A stretch of DNA of 64,000 nt from the NCBI GenBank assembly GCA_965237895.1, contig CBDEGR010000002.1, positions 1,426,001 to 1,490,000 on the forward strand. Direction: 5' to 3'. This document shows, one piece after another, positions 1-8,419 of the stretch (positions within the stretch are counted from its first letter, which is position 1; every line of letters starts with the position of its first letter). The translations under genes and the position numbers were made by a program. A model generated the notes under the pieces. That model saw nothing but the letters and a program-made list of their open reading frames with translations. It was not told where the DNA came from and did no database searches. The stretch comes from CBDEGR01 sp965237895 (GTDB lineage: Bacteria > Acidobacteriota > Terriglobia > UBA7540 > JAPUME01).

Positions 1-225
1 CTTGAGGACGCGGACCTTGTCGGCGCGGCCATGGTCCAGAATTTCAGCCCGGACCTTGGCTCCCTCAACCAGCGGTGTGCCCAGTTGGAGTTTGTCCTTT
101 TCCACCGCCAGGACCCGCTGGAACTCCACAACGTCCCCCCGTGCTCCCTTAAGTTGTTCTACGCGAACCACTTGGCCTGGGGTTACCTGATGCTGTTTTC
201 CCCCTACGCTGATGATGGCCTGCAT
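1..225 (-). CDS. rplU: 50S ribosomal protein L21 (5' part; runs off the window)
   Basis: Seventy-five codons of the N-terminal part of bacterial L21 are visible, starting MQAIISVGGKQHQVTPGQ, which is the conserved L21 start. The remaining roughly 28 residues lie beyond base 1. L21 is a structural protein of the large ribosomal subunit that binds 23S rRNA; rpmA (L27) usually follows it and would lie outside the window. The ATG at 225 has a GGAG ribosome-binding site about 6 bases upstream, and a near-consensus promoter lies at 255-284. The frame is intact. Confidence 0.96.
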   Translation of the reverse strand, partial: MQAIISVGGKQHQVTPGQVVRVEQLKGARGDVVEFQRVLAVEKDKLQLGTPLVEGAKVRAEILDHGRADKVRVLK

Positions 226-254
226 TTCGGCTCCTATTCAATCGGCAAAGCAGA

Positions 255-284
255 ATTATATCCGGCCCAGCACCGACCTGTCAA
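255..284 (-). promoter_or_regulatory. Sigma-70 type promoter of rplU
   Basis: Read on the minus strand, TTGACA (284-279) is followed after 18 bases by TATAAT (260-255), both consensus hexamers. Transcription would start about 25 bases upstream of the rplU ATG. No gene is visible between this promoter and the remnant at 438. Confidence 0.85.
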
Positions 285-437
285 CGAGCGGCCGAAGGCC
301 GGACTCGACAATCGGCGGGCGCAGGGATGTAAAGGAAGTTGGGAGATTAAGGGTTTAAAAAGAAATGACTCGCCGGGCGCCATTTTCTCTGGTCTTTTCT
401 CAGCGAGTCACGAATTCTTGCAAATAGTTCTTGGCTT

Positions 438-895
438 CTAGTCCAAAAAGAACACAAACTCAATCGAAGTTGAGAAGTTATGGATGCTGCCGTCTACGGG
501 GTAGAAGTCTGCCCCGGTTCCGGGGTCGGTCGTCGGCACGCCGAAGGTCGGAATGCTGGTTAAGTAATCCCGAAAGTCGAAACGGATGCCGAGCTTGGAA
601 GTGATCTTGGTTTCAACGCCGCCGCCGAAGTTGAATCCGAACTTGCTTTCGGAAGTGAGGTCGGCAGGGTCGTCGATGAACTCATCCGTGGGCTCCGACG
701 CGTTGGCGTCGGCGATCGCTTGATCGGTGGGACTGAATTTGGTTGTGCCGATGCAGCCCGTTACGAAGGTCCGAATCTTGCTTCCCGGAGCTTGGAGAAA
801 TAAAGAACGTTCCCGAAAACTGGGTGTGCTTGAAACCGAATCCACGTGACTCAGGCGGGGTCTTGGTGGTTTCGGTGACGAGCAGGTTGTTGGTT
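438..895 (-). pseudogene. Remnant of an outer-membrane beta-barrel protein, frameshifted
   Basis: The last ~110 residues of the open frame have alternating aromatic/polar strands typical of small OmpA/OmpW-like barrels (FGFNFGGGVETKITSKLGI, RFDFRDYLTS) and end with an aromatic-rich terminal strand, IEFVFFLD. Upstream, the natural continuation of the barrel (FGFKHTQFSGTFF) sits in another frame, so a 1-base shift near 780 breaks the gene. The amino end and signal peptide are missing, replaced by an efflux-adaptor fragment in the same open frame. I read it as a dead 3' fragment; a translated fusion protein cannot be excluded from sequence alone. Confidence 0.65.
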
Positions 896-1190
896 CCGTT
901 TCGGTATGCTCTTCCACCACGACTCCCGTGAACGGAGCGCGGATCGTCGCCTGATCAACGTCGTTTTGAATTCGCGCCCGATCGGCTTCGAGTTTCTCGA
1001 CGCGCCCCGTCCAGGCGGCAAATTCGGCGGCCGTGCTGTCCATCTGTTGTTCGCTGAGGATTTCGGATTCGTAGAGATTCTTTACCCGCTTCAGATTCGC
1101 CTCAGCCAGTTTCAACCGGGCTGTGGCTTCTTTGTGTTCGGCCGTGACGGCTTCCATTTTTATGTAAGCAGCAGACCCCTCTAAGGTACT
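896..1190 (-). pseudogene. Fragment of an RND/HlyD-type periplasmic efflux adaptor
   Basis: About 90 codons encode the alpha-helical hairpin and the following lipoyl half-motif of a membrane-fusion protein: LAEANLKRVKNLYESEILSE, then ATIRAPFTGVVVEEH, where the RAPFxGVV signature is diagnostic. Full-length adaptors have about 350-420 residues; here the signal peptide, first lipoyl half, beta-barrel and membrane-proximal domains are all absent. The frame runs directly into the barrel remnant at 438-895, so two unrelated gene fragments are joined. No RND pump gene is nearby. Confidence 0.7.
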
Positions 1191-1215
1191 ACGGATTTCC
1201 TGTGGAGGTGAACGT

Positions 1216-1737
1216 TTAACTTGCCGGGGGTCCTGCGAGGAGGGATTTGCCCATGAGGAGGGCCGAGTTACCGTCCGCATAGTAGCGGGCGATCTTGTGA
1301 AGTGTCCGGAAACCGCGGGCTTGGTAGAAACGCTGGGCAGTGTGATTGTCTTCCGCCGTCTCCAAATAGACCAACCGGGCTTCCCGCTTCCGCAACCATT
1401 CCTCGGTGGCGTCCATCAGTCGCATTCCTACGCGGCGGCGGCGCCACTCGGACAGCACATCCAAGGTGACGATATGTCCCAGGCCGGGCAGTTCCAGGTA
1501 GGCGATGACAAAGCCGACGATGTTTCCCCCGATTTCAGCGATTCGGGTGAAGGCGTCCGGATAGGTGAGAAACTCGCGCAGCTCGGAGGGCGTGTAACAG
1601 ATTCCCGGGGCGAAGCAAGCCGCGTCGATGCGATGAAGGTCGGTGAAGTCCGCTTCCCGGTAAGCGCGCAGTTTTAGTTTCTCTTTCCCGTGGTGGGCGG
1701 AGGGATTTGTCGGAAGCGGACGGGATTTGTCTGCCAT
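1216..1737 (-). CDS. GNAT acetyltransferase, RimI-like
   Basis: A 173-residue single-domain GNAT protein. The acetyl-CoA binding motif is seen as RRRRVGMRLMDATEEWL (V/R-R-x-G-x-G/A type, residues ~98-114), followed by LVYLETAEDNHTAQRFYQ and GF, the layout of ribosomal-protein alanine N-acetyltransferases (RimI, acting on the N-terminus of S18) and related protein acetylases. The first ~18 residues are poorly conserved in type and the real start may be later. RimI is often near tsaB; here tsaB lies 47 kb away, so the specific substrate remains uncertain. Confidence 0.75.
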   Translation of the reverse strand: MADKSRPLPTNPSAHHGKEKLKLRAYREADFTDLHRIDAACFAPGICYTPSELREFLTYPDAFTRIAEIGGNIVGFVIAYLELPGLGHIVTLDVLSEWRRRRVGMRLMDATEEWLRKREARLVYLETAEDNHTAQRFYQARGFRTLHKIARYYADGNSALLMGKSLLAGPPAS

Positions 1738-1800
1738 GGGTTGTTAGGGTGCGTCGGTGACCGTTTCACTTTCACTATCCTTTTTCATGTGTACTCGGGT

Positions 1801-2538
1801 TCATGGATACTCTGTTTCATTGGTACTCTGGGCCGACGGCGCAAGGCGGGGTTCGGGGAATTTCCAGAAACGCGGACCCATCCACGCCAAAGCGACGACG
1901 TCCACGATGAAGTGGGCCGCCATCGCAGGATAGATACTTCCATAGATTACCACCGGGTAGGCGAGAAGCGCACCCAGCAATCCGGCCCGCAGGACTCCTC
2001 CCGGTCCCTGATAACTGTGCGCGAGGCCGAAAGCCACCGAAGACAAAAACCAGGCCCAGGGGGACGATTCGAGTCGTTCGGTAAAGAAAGCGTAAAGGTA
2101 GCCGCGGTAGAGAAATTCCTCGCAGAGGGCGGCGGTCGGCGACACCAGTGCGACGGCCAGGATTTTTTCCCGCCGCGTCCGGGGGATGAGGTATGCGGCG
2201 ACATCGCTCTCCTGCGGCCAAATCCCGCGGACGTGGAGCCAGACGAAGATCATCAGCGCTCCGAGCGAAAGGGCCGTGAAGAGCGCCGAATTACGGAGAA
2301 GAAGCAAAAACGAGGAGACCCGGAAACCGAGCGAGGAAAATCCGAGCGGCGAGAAAAAAACGATACCGATGCCGAGGAACGAAAGAGCCCACTGGGAAAT
2401 GGCGCCGGAATAATAAAGCTGAAGGCGCGGGAGAGGGCGTCGGCGAAGCATCTCTCCGTTGAAGAACGAGAGTATCGGCACGACGGCCACCAGCAGGAAT
2501 GCGAAGGCAAGGTTGAGGGTGGCCGCTATCGGTGACAT
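1801..2538 (-). CDS. CPBP-family intramembrane metalloprotease
   Basis: About 245 residues with several hydrophobic segments. Family motifs are present: EEFLYRG (the EExxxR motif), FGLAHSY (FxxxH) and HFIVDVV (HxxxD/N/B), the metal-binding residues of CAAX prenyl protease 2/bacteriocin-processing enzymes. Such proteins cleave substrates within the inner membrane; the substrate here is unknown. I prefer the ATG at 2538, immediately before the first hydrophobic segment; an upstream TTG at 2589 would add 17 residues. Neither has a clear Shine-Dalgarno sequence. Confidence 0.85.
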   Translation of the reverse strand: MSPIAATLNLAFAFLLVAVVPILSFFNGEMLRRRPLPRLQLYYSGAISQWALSFLGIGIVFFSPLGFSSLGFRVSSFLLLLRNSALFTALSLGALMIFVWLHVRGIWPQESDVAAYLIPRTRREKILAVALVSPTAALCEEFLYRGYLYAFFTERLESSPWAWFLSSVAFGLAHSYQGPGGVLRAGLLGALLAYPVVIYGSIYPAMAAHFIVDVVALAWMGPRFWKFPEPRLAPSAQSTNETEYP

Positions 2539-2615
2539 GGCGAAGTAAAAGGTAAAAGGTTTCGAGATGGAATCGGAGGACCCAAACAAGCCGTTTCAGC
2601 TCAGCGCCGTGGTCG

Positions 2616-3221
2616 TTAGCGCATTAGATAAGCTCCCAGAGCCGCTCGGCACTGGTTCTGGTAAGGCTCAAGCGGGGCGCTTTCTCCCGCCATGAGCCAC
2701 TGAATGCAGAGGCCGTCGACAAGCGCGCGGATGATGTGCGCGGCGTCGTCGGGGTCCACCTTCCGGAACTGCTTCCGGCGGATTCCATCTTCCACGATTT
2801 GCCGGTCGCGCTCGCGGCAGTTCTCATAAAATTCCTTTAGCAGCCGGCGGAACTGTCGGTTTCTTCCTCCGGCGCTGAGATAGTCGACCAGAACCAGGTA
2901 GAACTTCCGGTTCAATTGGGCGCTGTGAAAGAGCATCTCCAACTCCGCGCCCAGTTGCGCGCGGGGATTCGCCTGCGCCTCGACGGCCTCGTCCAAGCTC
3001 TTCCGCAGTTGCGCCAGGACCCAGTCGAGAATCTCCACCATCAAATCTTCTTTCGTCCGAAAATAATAAAGCGAGCCGCCTTTGCTGGACCCGGCGCGTA
3101 GGGCCGTGGACTCCACCGTGAGGGCATGCAGTCCCTTTTCGACGATGGCCGCGTATCCGGCTCGGACCAGAGCTTCCTTGCGGGTGGCTTCGAGTGCCGC
3201 GTCATGCTTTCTGGGACTCAA
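2616..3221 (-). CDS. TetR-family transcriptional regulator
   Basis: A 201-residue protein with an N-terminal TetR helix-turn-helix (ALVRAGYAAIVEKGLHALTV, then SSKGGSLYYFRTKEDLMVEI, the conserved recognition helix and LYYHFxxKExL-like motif) and an all-helical C-terminal ligand-binding domain resembling the BetI/TetR_C_6 type. It is divergent from rlmN; the 94-bp gap probably carries both promoters. Its regulatory target is not evident; the CPBP protease gene downstream in the same direction is a candidate. Confidence 0.9.
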   Translation of the reverse strand: MSPRKHDAALEATRKEALVRAGYAAIVEKGLHALTVESTALRAGSSKGGSLYYFRTKEDLMVEILDWVLAQLRKSLDEAVEAQANPRAQLGAELEMLFHSAQLNRKFYLVLVDYLSAGGRNRQFRRLLKEFYENCRERDRQIVEDGIRRKQFRKVDPDDAAHIIRALVDGLCIQWLMAGESAPLEPYQNQCRAALGAYLMR

Positions 3222-3315
3222 TGGGGGGCCTCCTGTGTCGAATGCCTTCTGCCGTATGTTACAGTGAGTTATACAATAGTTTTGGAATCCGCGCCCTATT
3301 CTGAATGAAGTTGAA

Positions 3316-4398
3316 ATGGATCAAGTCAACCTAATCGGTACAACCGAAAGCGAACTGGAACAGTTGGCCGCGGACGGCGACCAAGCGGTTTTTCACGGCC
3401 GCCAGTTGTTCCATTGGATTTACGGCCGCGGCGCGCAGCGGTTTGACGAGATGACGGACCTGAACCGGGATTTCCGGCGGTTTCTCGAAGAGCGCTGCCG
3501 GGTCCGCCTTCCCCGTATTACGCAGAGGTTCGTTTCCGCAGACCGCTCGGTGCGTTACCTTTTGGAACTCGCCGACGGCGCCCAGGTCGAGACGGTTACC
3601 ATGCCCGAAGAGGGACGCGATACGATCTGCCTTTCGAGCCAGGTCGGCTGCCCGCTCGATTGCCGTTTCTGCTTTACGGCCCTCATCGGATTGGAGCGCC
3701 ACCTTACGACCGGTGAAATCGTAGGCCAGTTGCTGGCCGTCGCCACCGATTCCAATTTCCCTCTCGCTCCCGGACGGCAACGGAATCTGGTCTTCATGGG
3801 AATGGGCGAGCCGTTTTTGAACTACGAGGCGGTGATGCGGGCCGTTGGAATCCTGACGCATCGTCGGGGGCCGCAGATCTCGCCGCGAAGAATTACCATT
3901 TCGACGGCGGGCGTCGTGCCCGGCATTCGTAATCTGGCGCGGGAACCGGTGCGGCCGAAGCTGGCCGTCTCGCTCAACGCATCTACCGAGGAGCAGCGGG
4001 CCGCGCTGATGCCGATTACCAAAAAGTATCCCTTGAAGGAACTGATCGCCGCCTGCCGCGACTTCCCGCTGGGCCGGCGCGAGCGGCTGACGTTCGAATA
4101 CGTCCTGCTGGACGGCGTCAATGACTCCGAGCAGGACGCCGAACGTGTGGCGCGGCTGCTCGCAGGCATCCGCGCAAAGGTGAACCTGATTCCCTATAAC
4201 TCCGGGACGGAGCTTCCCTACGCCCAGCCGCCGCTGCCGCGAATTCTTGCTTTCCAACAGGTTCTGAAAAAGCAGCGGATTCCCGCCTTGCTCCGCTGGT
4301 CTCGCGGGCGGGACATACGGGCTGCCTGCGGGCAACTTCGCCTCAGCGATGCCGAGGTGAGCTCCGCTCAGGTTTCGCTTTCCTCTTCCTCGGCGTGA
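3316..4398 (+). CDS. rlmN: Dual-specificity RNA methyltransferase RlmN
   Basis: A 360-residue radical-SAM enzyme that methylates C2 of A2503 in 23S rRNA and A37 in some tRNAs. The radical-SAM cluster motif CPLDCRFC (CxxxCxxC) is seen near residue 112, followed by the GMGEPF motif; the second catalytic cysteine, needed for the ping-pong mechanism, is found in AACGQL near the C-terminus. Length matches the family. The 3' end overlaps the convergent pgeF gene by 31 bp. The gene appears intact. Confidence 0.96.
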   Translation: MDQVNLIGTTESELEQLAADGDQAVFHGRQLFHWIYGRGAQRFDEMTDLNRDFRRFLEERCRVRLPRITQRFVSADRSVRYLLELADGAQVETVTMPEEGRDTICLSSQVGCPLDCRFCFTALIGLERHLTTGEIVGQLLAVATDSNFPLAPGRQRNLVFMGMGEPFLNYEAVMRAVGILTHRRGPQISPRRITISTAGVVPGIRNLAREPVRPKLAVSLNASTEEQRAALMPITKKYPLKELIAACRDFPLGRRERLTFEYVLLDGVNDSEQDAERVARLLAGIRAKVNLIPYNSGTELPYAQPPLPRILAFQQVLKKQRIPALLRWSRGRDIRAACGQLRLSDAEVSSAQVSLSSSSA

Positions 4399-5282
4399 AT
4401 GCCGATCACCGAAAGCATCTGCCCCTTCAATTTCCTTTCCCGTCGATAGGAAAAAAAGTAGTCGTCGCGGCAGCGCGTGCAAAGGTCGGAGAGATGAATA
4501 TTTTCCGGCAAGAGGCCCGCTTCCATCAGTTGCGCCCGCGCCGCGGCCGGCAGGTCCAGATGCGGTTTGCGGTTTCCCTGGGGTGGGGAAAAGAAAGCGT
4601 CGCTGCCGGTCAACTCCCGCCGGAACTCCTCGTAGATCTCTTCGCCTACCTGGTAACAACATTTTTGTATCGAAGGGCCGACGACCGCCACCAGCCGCCG
4701 GGGTTCCGAATCCGTGAGACCAGCCAGCAGCACCGCGGTCTTCCCGGCGATTCGTTGCCGTGTTCCCCGCCAACCGGAGTGAACGGCCGCGACCGCGGGG
4801 CGATCCGGGTCCGCAATCAAAACCGGCATGCAGTCGGCCGTGCGGACGGAGAGCAAAACTCCCGGTTCGGTAGTGAGCAAGACGTCACCCTCAGGGATGG
4901 GTTGCAGGGGCTTCCATCCGTCGGAAGCGGGGGAGGGGGGGCGGACGGAGGGCGGTGTGGCCGGCCGCGCCCGAACCGGGCCGTTCTCTTGCCGGAAAAT
5001 TTCGAAGGCGGAATCGGAATGAATCTGGCGTAGGGCGGCCGCAGGCCATCGGCCGGCACCGAGTTGAGAAAAGAGTTCGGCGTGCCGGTTCACGGTCTGC
5101 GGGATCGGGTCTGGTCCGTACTCTTTGGAGTTCTGCGCCCACTGAGCCGGGGGCACCGGGGGGGTGGATCGCACAGACCGGCGCGAGCCGAAGGCGTGCA
5201 CCAGCCGGGGCAGGCGGGCCAGTCGAGGGCTTTCGAACCATTCGATTTTTCCGGCGCGACGAACTCGAACGGCTTCCGACAT
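4368..5282 (-). CDS. pgeF: Peptidoglycan editing factor / purine nucleoside phosphorylase (YfiH/PgeF, multicopper oxidoreductase-like fold)
   Basis: A 304-residue DUF152 protein. Metal-ligand motifs are seen: SVRTADCMPVLIAD (Cys), AAVHSGWRGT (His) and GPSIQKCCYQVG (Cys). Members have purine nucleoside phosphorylase/adenosine deaminase activity or correct misincorporated L-Ser in peptidoglycan. A proline-rich insertion (~residues 95-115) separates the early strands. The open frame extends far upstream (to 5828) but homology-like sequence begins at the ATG at 5282, which I use as start. Convergent overlap of 31 bp with rlmN. Confidence 0.9.
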   Translation of the reverse strand: MSEAVRVRRAGKIEWFESPRLARLPRLVHAFGSRRSVRSTPPVPPAQWAQNSKEYGPDPIPQTVNRHAELFSQLGAGRWPAAALRQIHSDSAFEIFRQENGPVRARPATPPSVRPPSPASDGWKPLQPIPEGDVLLTTEPGVLLSVRTADCMPVLIADPDRPAVAAVHSGWRGTRQRIAGKTAVLLAGLTDSEPRRLVAVVGPSIQKCCYQVGEEIYEEFRRELTGSDAFFSPPQGNRKPHLDLPAAARAQLMEAGLLPENIHLSDLCTRCRDDYFFSYRRERKLKGQMLSVIGIHAEEEESET

Positions 5283-5396
5283 CCGGCATACTATAGCATG
5301 GCCTCGGGGGCGGACTTTTTTTGCGCGAAGGAGAGGGGAGCGTTGAGATTTGGTGTGTGTTCTGCTATGTTGGGCGGGGGCTGAGCCGAAAACATT

Positions 5397-5789
5397 ATGA
5401 TCGTCGGAACAGGCGTGGACCTGGTGGAAGTTTCCCGTGTGGAGCAGCTCTTGGAGCGCTACGGGGAACATTTTCGCCGGCGCATTTTTACCACGGCGGA
5501 GGTCCGCTACTGCGAGAAGTTTCGCAACAAGGCGGAGCGTTACGCCGCCCGGTTTGCCGCCAAGGAGGCGGCGTTCAAGGCGTTGGGCACCGGTTGGCAG
5601 AAAGGCGTCCGATGGGTGGACGTGGAGGTGGTCCGGACCCCGGGAAATCCTCCCGGCCTGCAGTTGGCGGGAAGGGCCGCGGAGGTGGCCGAAGGGCTTC
5701 GAGTGGACCGCATCGCCGTCTCGCTTTCCCACGTAAATCATTTTGCACTGGCTCATGTCATTTTTGAGTCGAACGGGGCTGCCTCTTGA
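5397..5789 (+). CDS. acpS: Holo-[acyl-carrier-protein] synthase
   Basis: A 130-residue AcpS-type phosphopantetheinyl transferase which moves the 4'-phosphopantetheine of CoA onto apo-ACP for fatty-acid synthesis. Signature residues are present: GTGVDLVEV at the N-terminus (Mg-binding Asp) and RFAAKEAAFKALGTG (catalytic Glu/Lys). The start ATG follows a GAG-rich stretch. The stop overlaps the TTG of the next gene (TTGA at 5786-5789), implying translational coupling. Confidence 0.94.
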   Translation: MIVGTGVDLVEVSRVEQLLERYGEHFRRRIFTTAEVRYCEKFRNKAERYAARFAAKEAAFKALGTGWQKGVRWVDVEVVRTPGNPPGLQLAGRAAEVAEGLRVDRIAVSLSHVNHFALAHVIFESNGAAS

Positions 5790-6652
5790 GGTGGCTCTCG
5801 AGGTGCGGCTTGCAGCGGACGGTTTCACGGCGGGTGATTTTAGTAAAACAAGCGGGTGTGAAGCGAGCCGCCTTCTTCCTCGGCCTGGGGCTCTGCTTCA
5901 TGGCGGTGGCGGCCTCGGGTTCCGATTCCCCGGCGGGTGATTCCCCGGTTGCGAATTCCAAGCGATCCGAGCCGTTGTGGGTGGCTGGGAAGGAGGTCCT
6001 GAAAAGGAGGTTTATAGATCTGCGCCCGAAGTATCCCATCATAGCCAAGATAAATTTCATCCAAGGAAAGGTGCTGTTGAATGTGGTGATCGACGAGGAC
6101 GGACACGTGGAGAAAATTCATGTGCTGAAGGGGCATCCTTTTTTGGCGCTGGCGGCGCTCCAATCGGTCCGGAATTTGCGATTTAAACCGTTCTTCACGA
6201 ACGGGCAAAGAACGCCGATTCGCACCACCTTTACCGTACCGTTCATTTTGCGAAGAAGGAATTTCAAAGATCCTTTTCTTCCTCCCGACCGAGCAGCCCG
6301 AGATTTGGAGCAACGCATTTCCCCGCCCGAGATTTTGACCTCGAAGAAAGAGTTGGAGAACGGGAACACGTCCGGTGAAAGGGATTCCGTCTGCCTGAGA
6401 GTTTTGTTGAGCGAAGCAGGGAGGGTCGAAGATGCCGAGATTGTTTCCGGCGATGCCGGACTACTGCCTGGTGCCCTCGCGTGCGCCATGCGCATGAGGT
6501 TTAAGCCGGCCTATTTCGGGACCATCGCCGTGCCGTGGTACTTCGAATTGGAGGTTCCCCTCGACGAAATCCTGGAAAAGGAAGATGACGAAAGGGAGAA
6601 GATGAACTCCGCCGTCCGGCTTCCCAACCGGACCGGGTCGGATGTCCATTGA
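5786..6652 (+). CDS. TonB-like protein with two TonB C-terminal domains
   Basis: A ~288-residue exported protein. A hydrophobic signal/anchor (KRAAFFLGLGLCFMAVAASG) begins around residue 26, so a GTG start at 5834 or 5858 is as likely as the TTG at 5786 that overlaps acpS. A canonical TonB_C domain follows (YPIIAKINFIQGKVLLNVVI ... KIHVLKGHPFLALAALQSVR, ~residues 80-155). A second, weaker copy of the fold is seen at ~residues 205-265 (VLLSEAGRVEDAEIVSGDAG, then MRFKPAYF). There is no long proline-rich spacer as in classical TonB, so energy transduction is not assured. The stop is followed by a tandem duplication of GATGTCCATT. Confidence 0.75.
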   Translation: MRWLSRCGLQRTVSRRVILVKQAGVKRAAFFLGLGLCFMAVAASGSDSPAGDSPVANSKRSEPLWVAGKEVLKRRFIDLRPKYPIIAKINFIQGKVLLNVVIDEDGHVEKIHVLKGHPFLALAALQSVRNLRFKPFFTNGQRTPIRTTFTVPFILRRRNFKDPFLPPDRAARDLEQRISPPEILTSKKELENGNTSGERDSVCLRVLLSEAGRVEDAEIVSGDAGLLPGALACAMRMRFKPAYFGTIAVPWYFELEVPLDEILEKEDDEREKMNSAVRLPNRTGSDVH

Positions 6653-6664
6653 TGTCCATTGACC

Positions 6665-7150
6665 ATGAAATATAGACTTTCCATTGGGTGGCTTATTCCT
6701 CTGGAGTTCCTGATGTGCCTCCTGCTGGTGTCGGCCGAGTCCCAGGCCCGGAATCGGCGTGGTTTTCGTTATGTGGCCGGAACCTGGGACGTGAAAGGTC
6801 CCTGTAGGGAGAACATTCAGTTAGGCCGGGATAGTATGTCCTTTCGGTGCAAAAAGAAGGTGTTTGAGATTTCTTTTTCCGACATCGCGTTTATGGAGTA
6901 CCGGCATGCTCCGAGCCGGAAGGTGCAATCGGCCGGGGTCGACTTGCGGCGCGGCCTGCCGGGCAGGAGTCATGTGAGGGTGGTGCCTTTTAAGAAGAGA
7001 AAGAACCGCTTTTTCACCGTCGTCTATCGAAAGAACGGAAAGCTGGAGAGCGCAGTCTTTCGCGTCAAGCCGCTGGTGATGCGTCCCTACTTGGCGGAAT
7101 TGGACCTGCGCAGCGGCAAACGTGTGGAGATGGAGAGTTTCGAGCGCTGA
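6665..7150 (+). CDS. Exported protein of unknown function
   Basis: A 161-residue protein with an N-terminal signal sequence (MKYRLSIGWLIPLEFLMCLL, probable cleavage after SAESQA). The mature part is short-stranded and basic; a segment FEISFSDIAFMEYRHAPSRK resembles the beta-strand pattern of small PH-like domains, but I do not recognise the family. I use the ATG at 6665 rather than the TTG two codons earlier. It follows the TonB-like gene by 12 bp and is probably co-transcribed with acpS and that gene. Confidence 0.6.
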   Translation: MKYRLSIGWLIPLEFLMCLLLVSAESQARNRRGFRYVAGTWDVKGPCRENIQLGRDSMSFRCKKKVFEISFSDIAFMEYRHAPSRKVQSAGVDLRRGLPGRSHVRVVPFKKRKNRFFTVVYRKNGKLESAVFRVKPLVMRPYLAELDLRSGKRVEMESFER

Positions 7151-7209
7151 GACTCGAACCTGGCGGCCGGTCTTACCAACCAAGAATCAAAAAGAGATAA
7201 GTGTAAAAG

Positions 7210-7606
7210 TTACTGGAGCGGCGGACTTGCGGCGCTGGGCATCGCCCCAATGGCGAACCGAATCACGCCGGTATCGTCCATGAAGTAAAAGAAGCTGGAC
7301 GTCCGCTCCCGCACCGGCTCGGCAATACACTCCCAGCGGTCCGGCACCGGACGTTTCAGGGAAAAGACGTACATCGAACGGACGACCTGGTTGCCAGCGC
7401 CCCCGAACTCGGGACCTAGTATCTTCTCTTGCCCGGGAGGCGGGGCCTCCTGTCCCGAAGCTATCTCGGTCTGAGCGAAGGCGAGGGCGGGAAGGGAGAC
7501 CGGCGCCGGCATGGATTCGGGAATCACCAGATCGGCGGTGATAACCCTTCGAGTTTTGTGAACGTGTCCGCGTATTCGTTCTTTTGCAGCCATATGGCCT
7601 GGAGTC
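7210..7606 (-). pseudogene. Probable 3' remnant of a pilin-like secreted protein, fused behind a VWFA gene
   Basis: The last ~55 codons read RPVPDRWECIAEP ... FFYFMDDTGVIRFAIG, the pattern (W-x-C ... F-Y-x-D-x-T-G-V-I-R) seen at the end of type IV pilin-like proteins of Acidobacteria. Just upstream, the alternative frame gives IWLQKNEYADTFTKLEGL, also pilin-like, so a frameshift is likely between them. There is no prepilin leader or N-terminal helix. The open frame joins the tail of the VWFA gene without a start of its own, so this looks like a fused dead fragment. Family assignment is from pattern memory. Confidence 0.45.
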
Positions 7607-8394
7607 TGTTTGAACCCGACGCCGTAAATGGTGACTTCCGCCCCGGTCGAGTCCTCCAGCACCTATTTTTTCGCTGTTTCGCTGCCCGAGTCATGTCCGT
7701 CTGAAAAGGCGAGGATTACGCGCTTGCGGCTGCGTTCTCGGGTACGGAGTAGGGAGACGGCGCGCACCAAAGCGTCATTCAGGCGCGACTCGCGCCCGCG
7801 GGCCTTCGTCCCCTTGAGCACGCGGCTGAGCGCCTCGACGTCTCGGGTAAAATCCAGCGGAACCCGGACCCGGTCGCTAAAAAAGATGACCGCCACCTCT
7901 CCCTCCGGACCGAGGATCAAGCTGCTCAACACCGAGCCGAGATTTTGGATTCTGGGCAGCAAGGGTTCGATGATGCGGCTGGTCTGAATTACCACCACCA
8001 GGGAGAGTTCCAGGTCGGCCGGCTCAAACCGGTCAATCTCTTGCGGGATGCCGTTATCCAGGATTTCAATGTCGGACCTGTCCAGGTCATAGACAAGTTC
8101 TCCTTCCGAATCGAACACGGAAACCGGCGTGGTCACCAAGTTGACGTGAACTTTGACCGACCCCAGGGCCTTTTCGAGCTCCTCTTCGGTCGGTAGTTTT
8201 TCGGGCCGGGAAAATTCCGGGGCTTCGCCGGTTACGTCCGAAGTAACTTGCGAAGTAACATTCGAAGTAGTACCTGAAGCACCGTCCGATTGGGTTCGAA
8301 GCGCAGAGGGAAAAAGAAGGCCCAGGGCAACCGGCACCGCGACCGCCTTCCATACCGGAGCCCGCAAAATGGAGAAACGTCCGTTCTTCTTCAT
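7607..8394 (-). pseudogene. VWFA-related secreted protein interrupted by an in-frame amber codon
   Basis: The frame encodes a signal peptide-like N-terminus (WKAVAVPVALGLLFPSALR), a low-complexity SNVTSQVTSDVTGE linker, and the N-terminal module typical of the acidobacterial VWFA-related family: VHVNLVTTPVSVFDSEGELV and DIEILDNGIPQEIDRFE, followed by the VWA core (LSLVVVIQTSR, a degenerate MIDAS; VILAFSDGHDSGS). TAG at 7665-7663 ends the frame after residue 243, yet the same frame continues with VLEDSTGAEVTIYGVGF, the expected next VWA strand. The sequence then switches to an unrelated tail. It is therefore probably non-functional unless read-through occurs. Confidence 0.75.
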
Positions 8395-8419
8395 AGGCGA
8401 CTTTCGGAAGAGCTTTTAC

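Noticed and set aside
438..1280. A single functional 280-residue protein
   Set aside because: The N-terminal and C-terminal halves belong to unrelated families and the barrel's upstream strands lie in another frame.
4368..5828. A 486-residue protein from the full open frame
   Set aside because: Sequence upstream of the ATG at 5282 shows no family similarity and overlaps acpS; it is GC-rich antisense frame.
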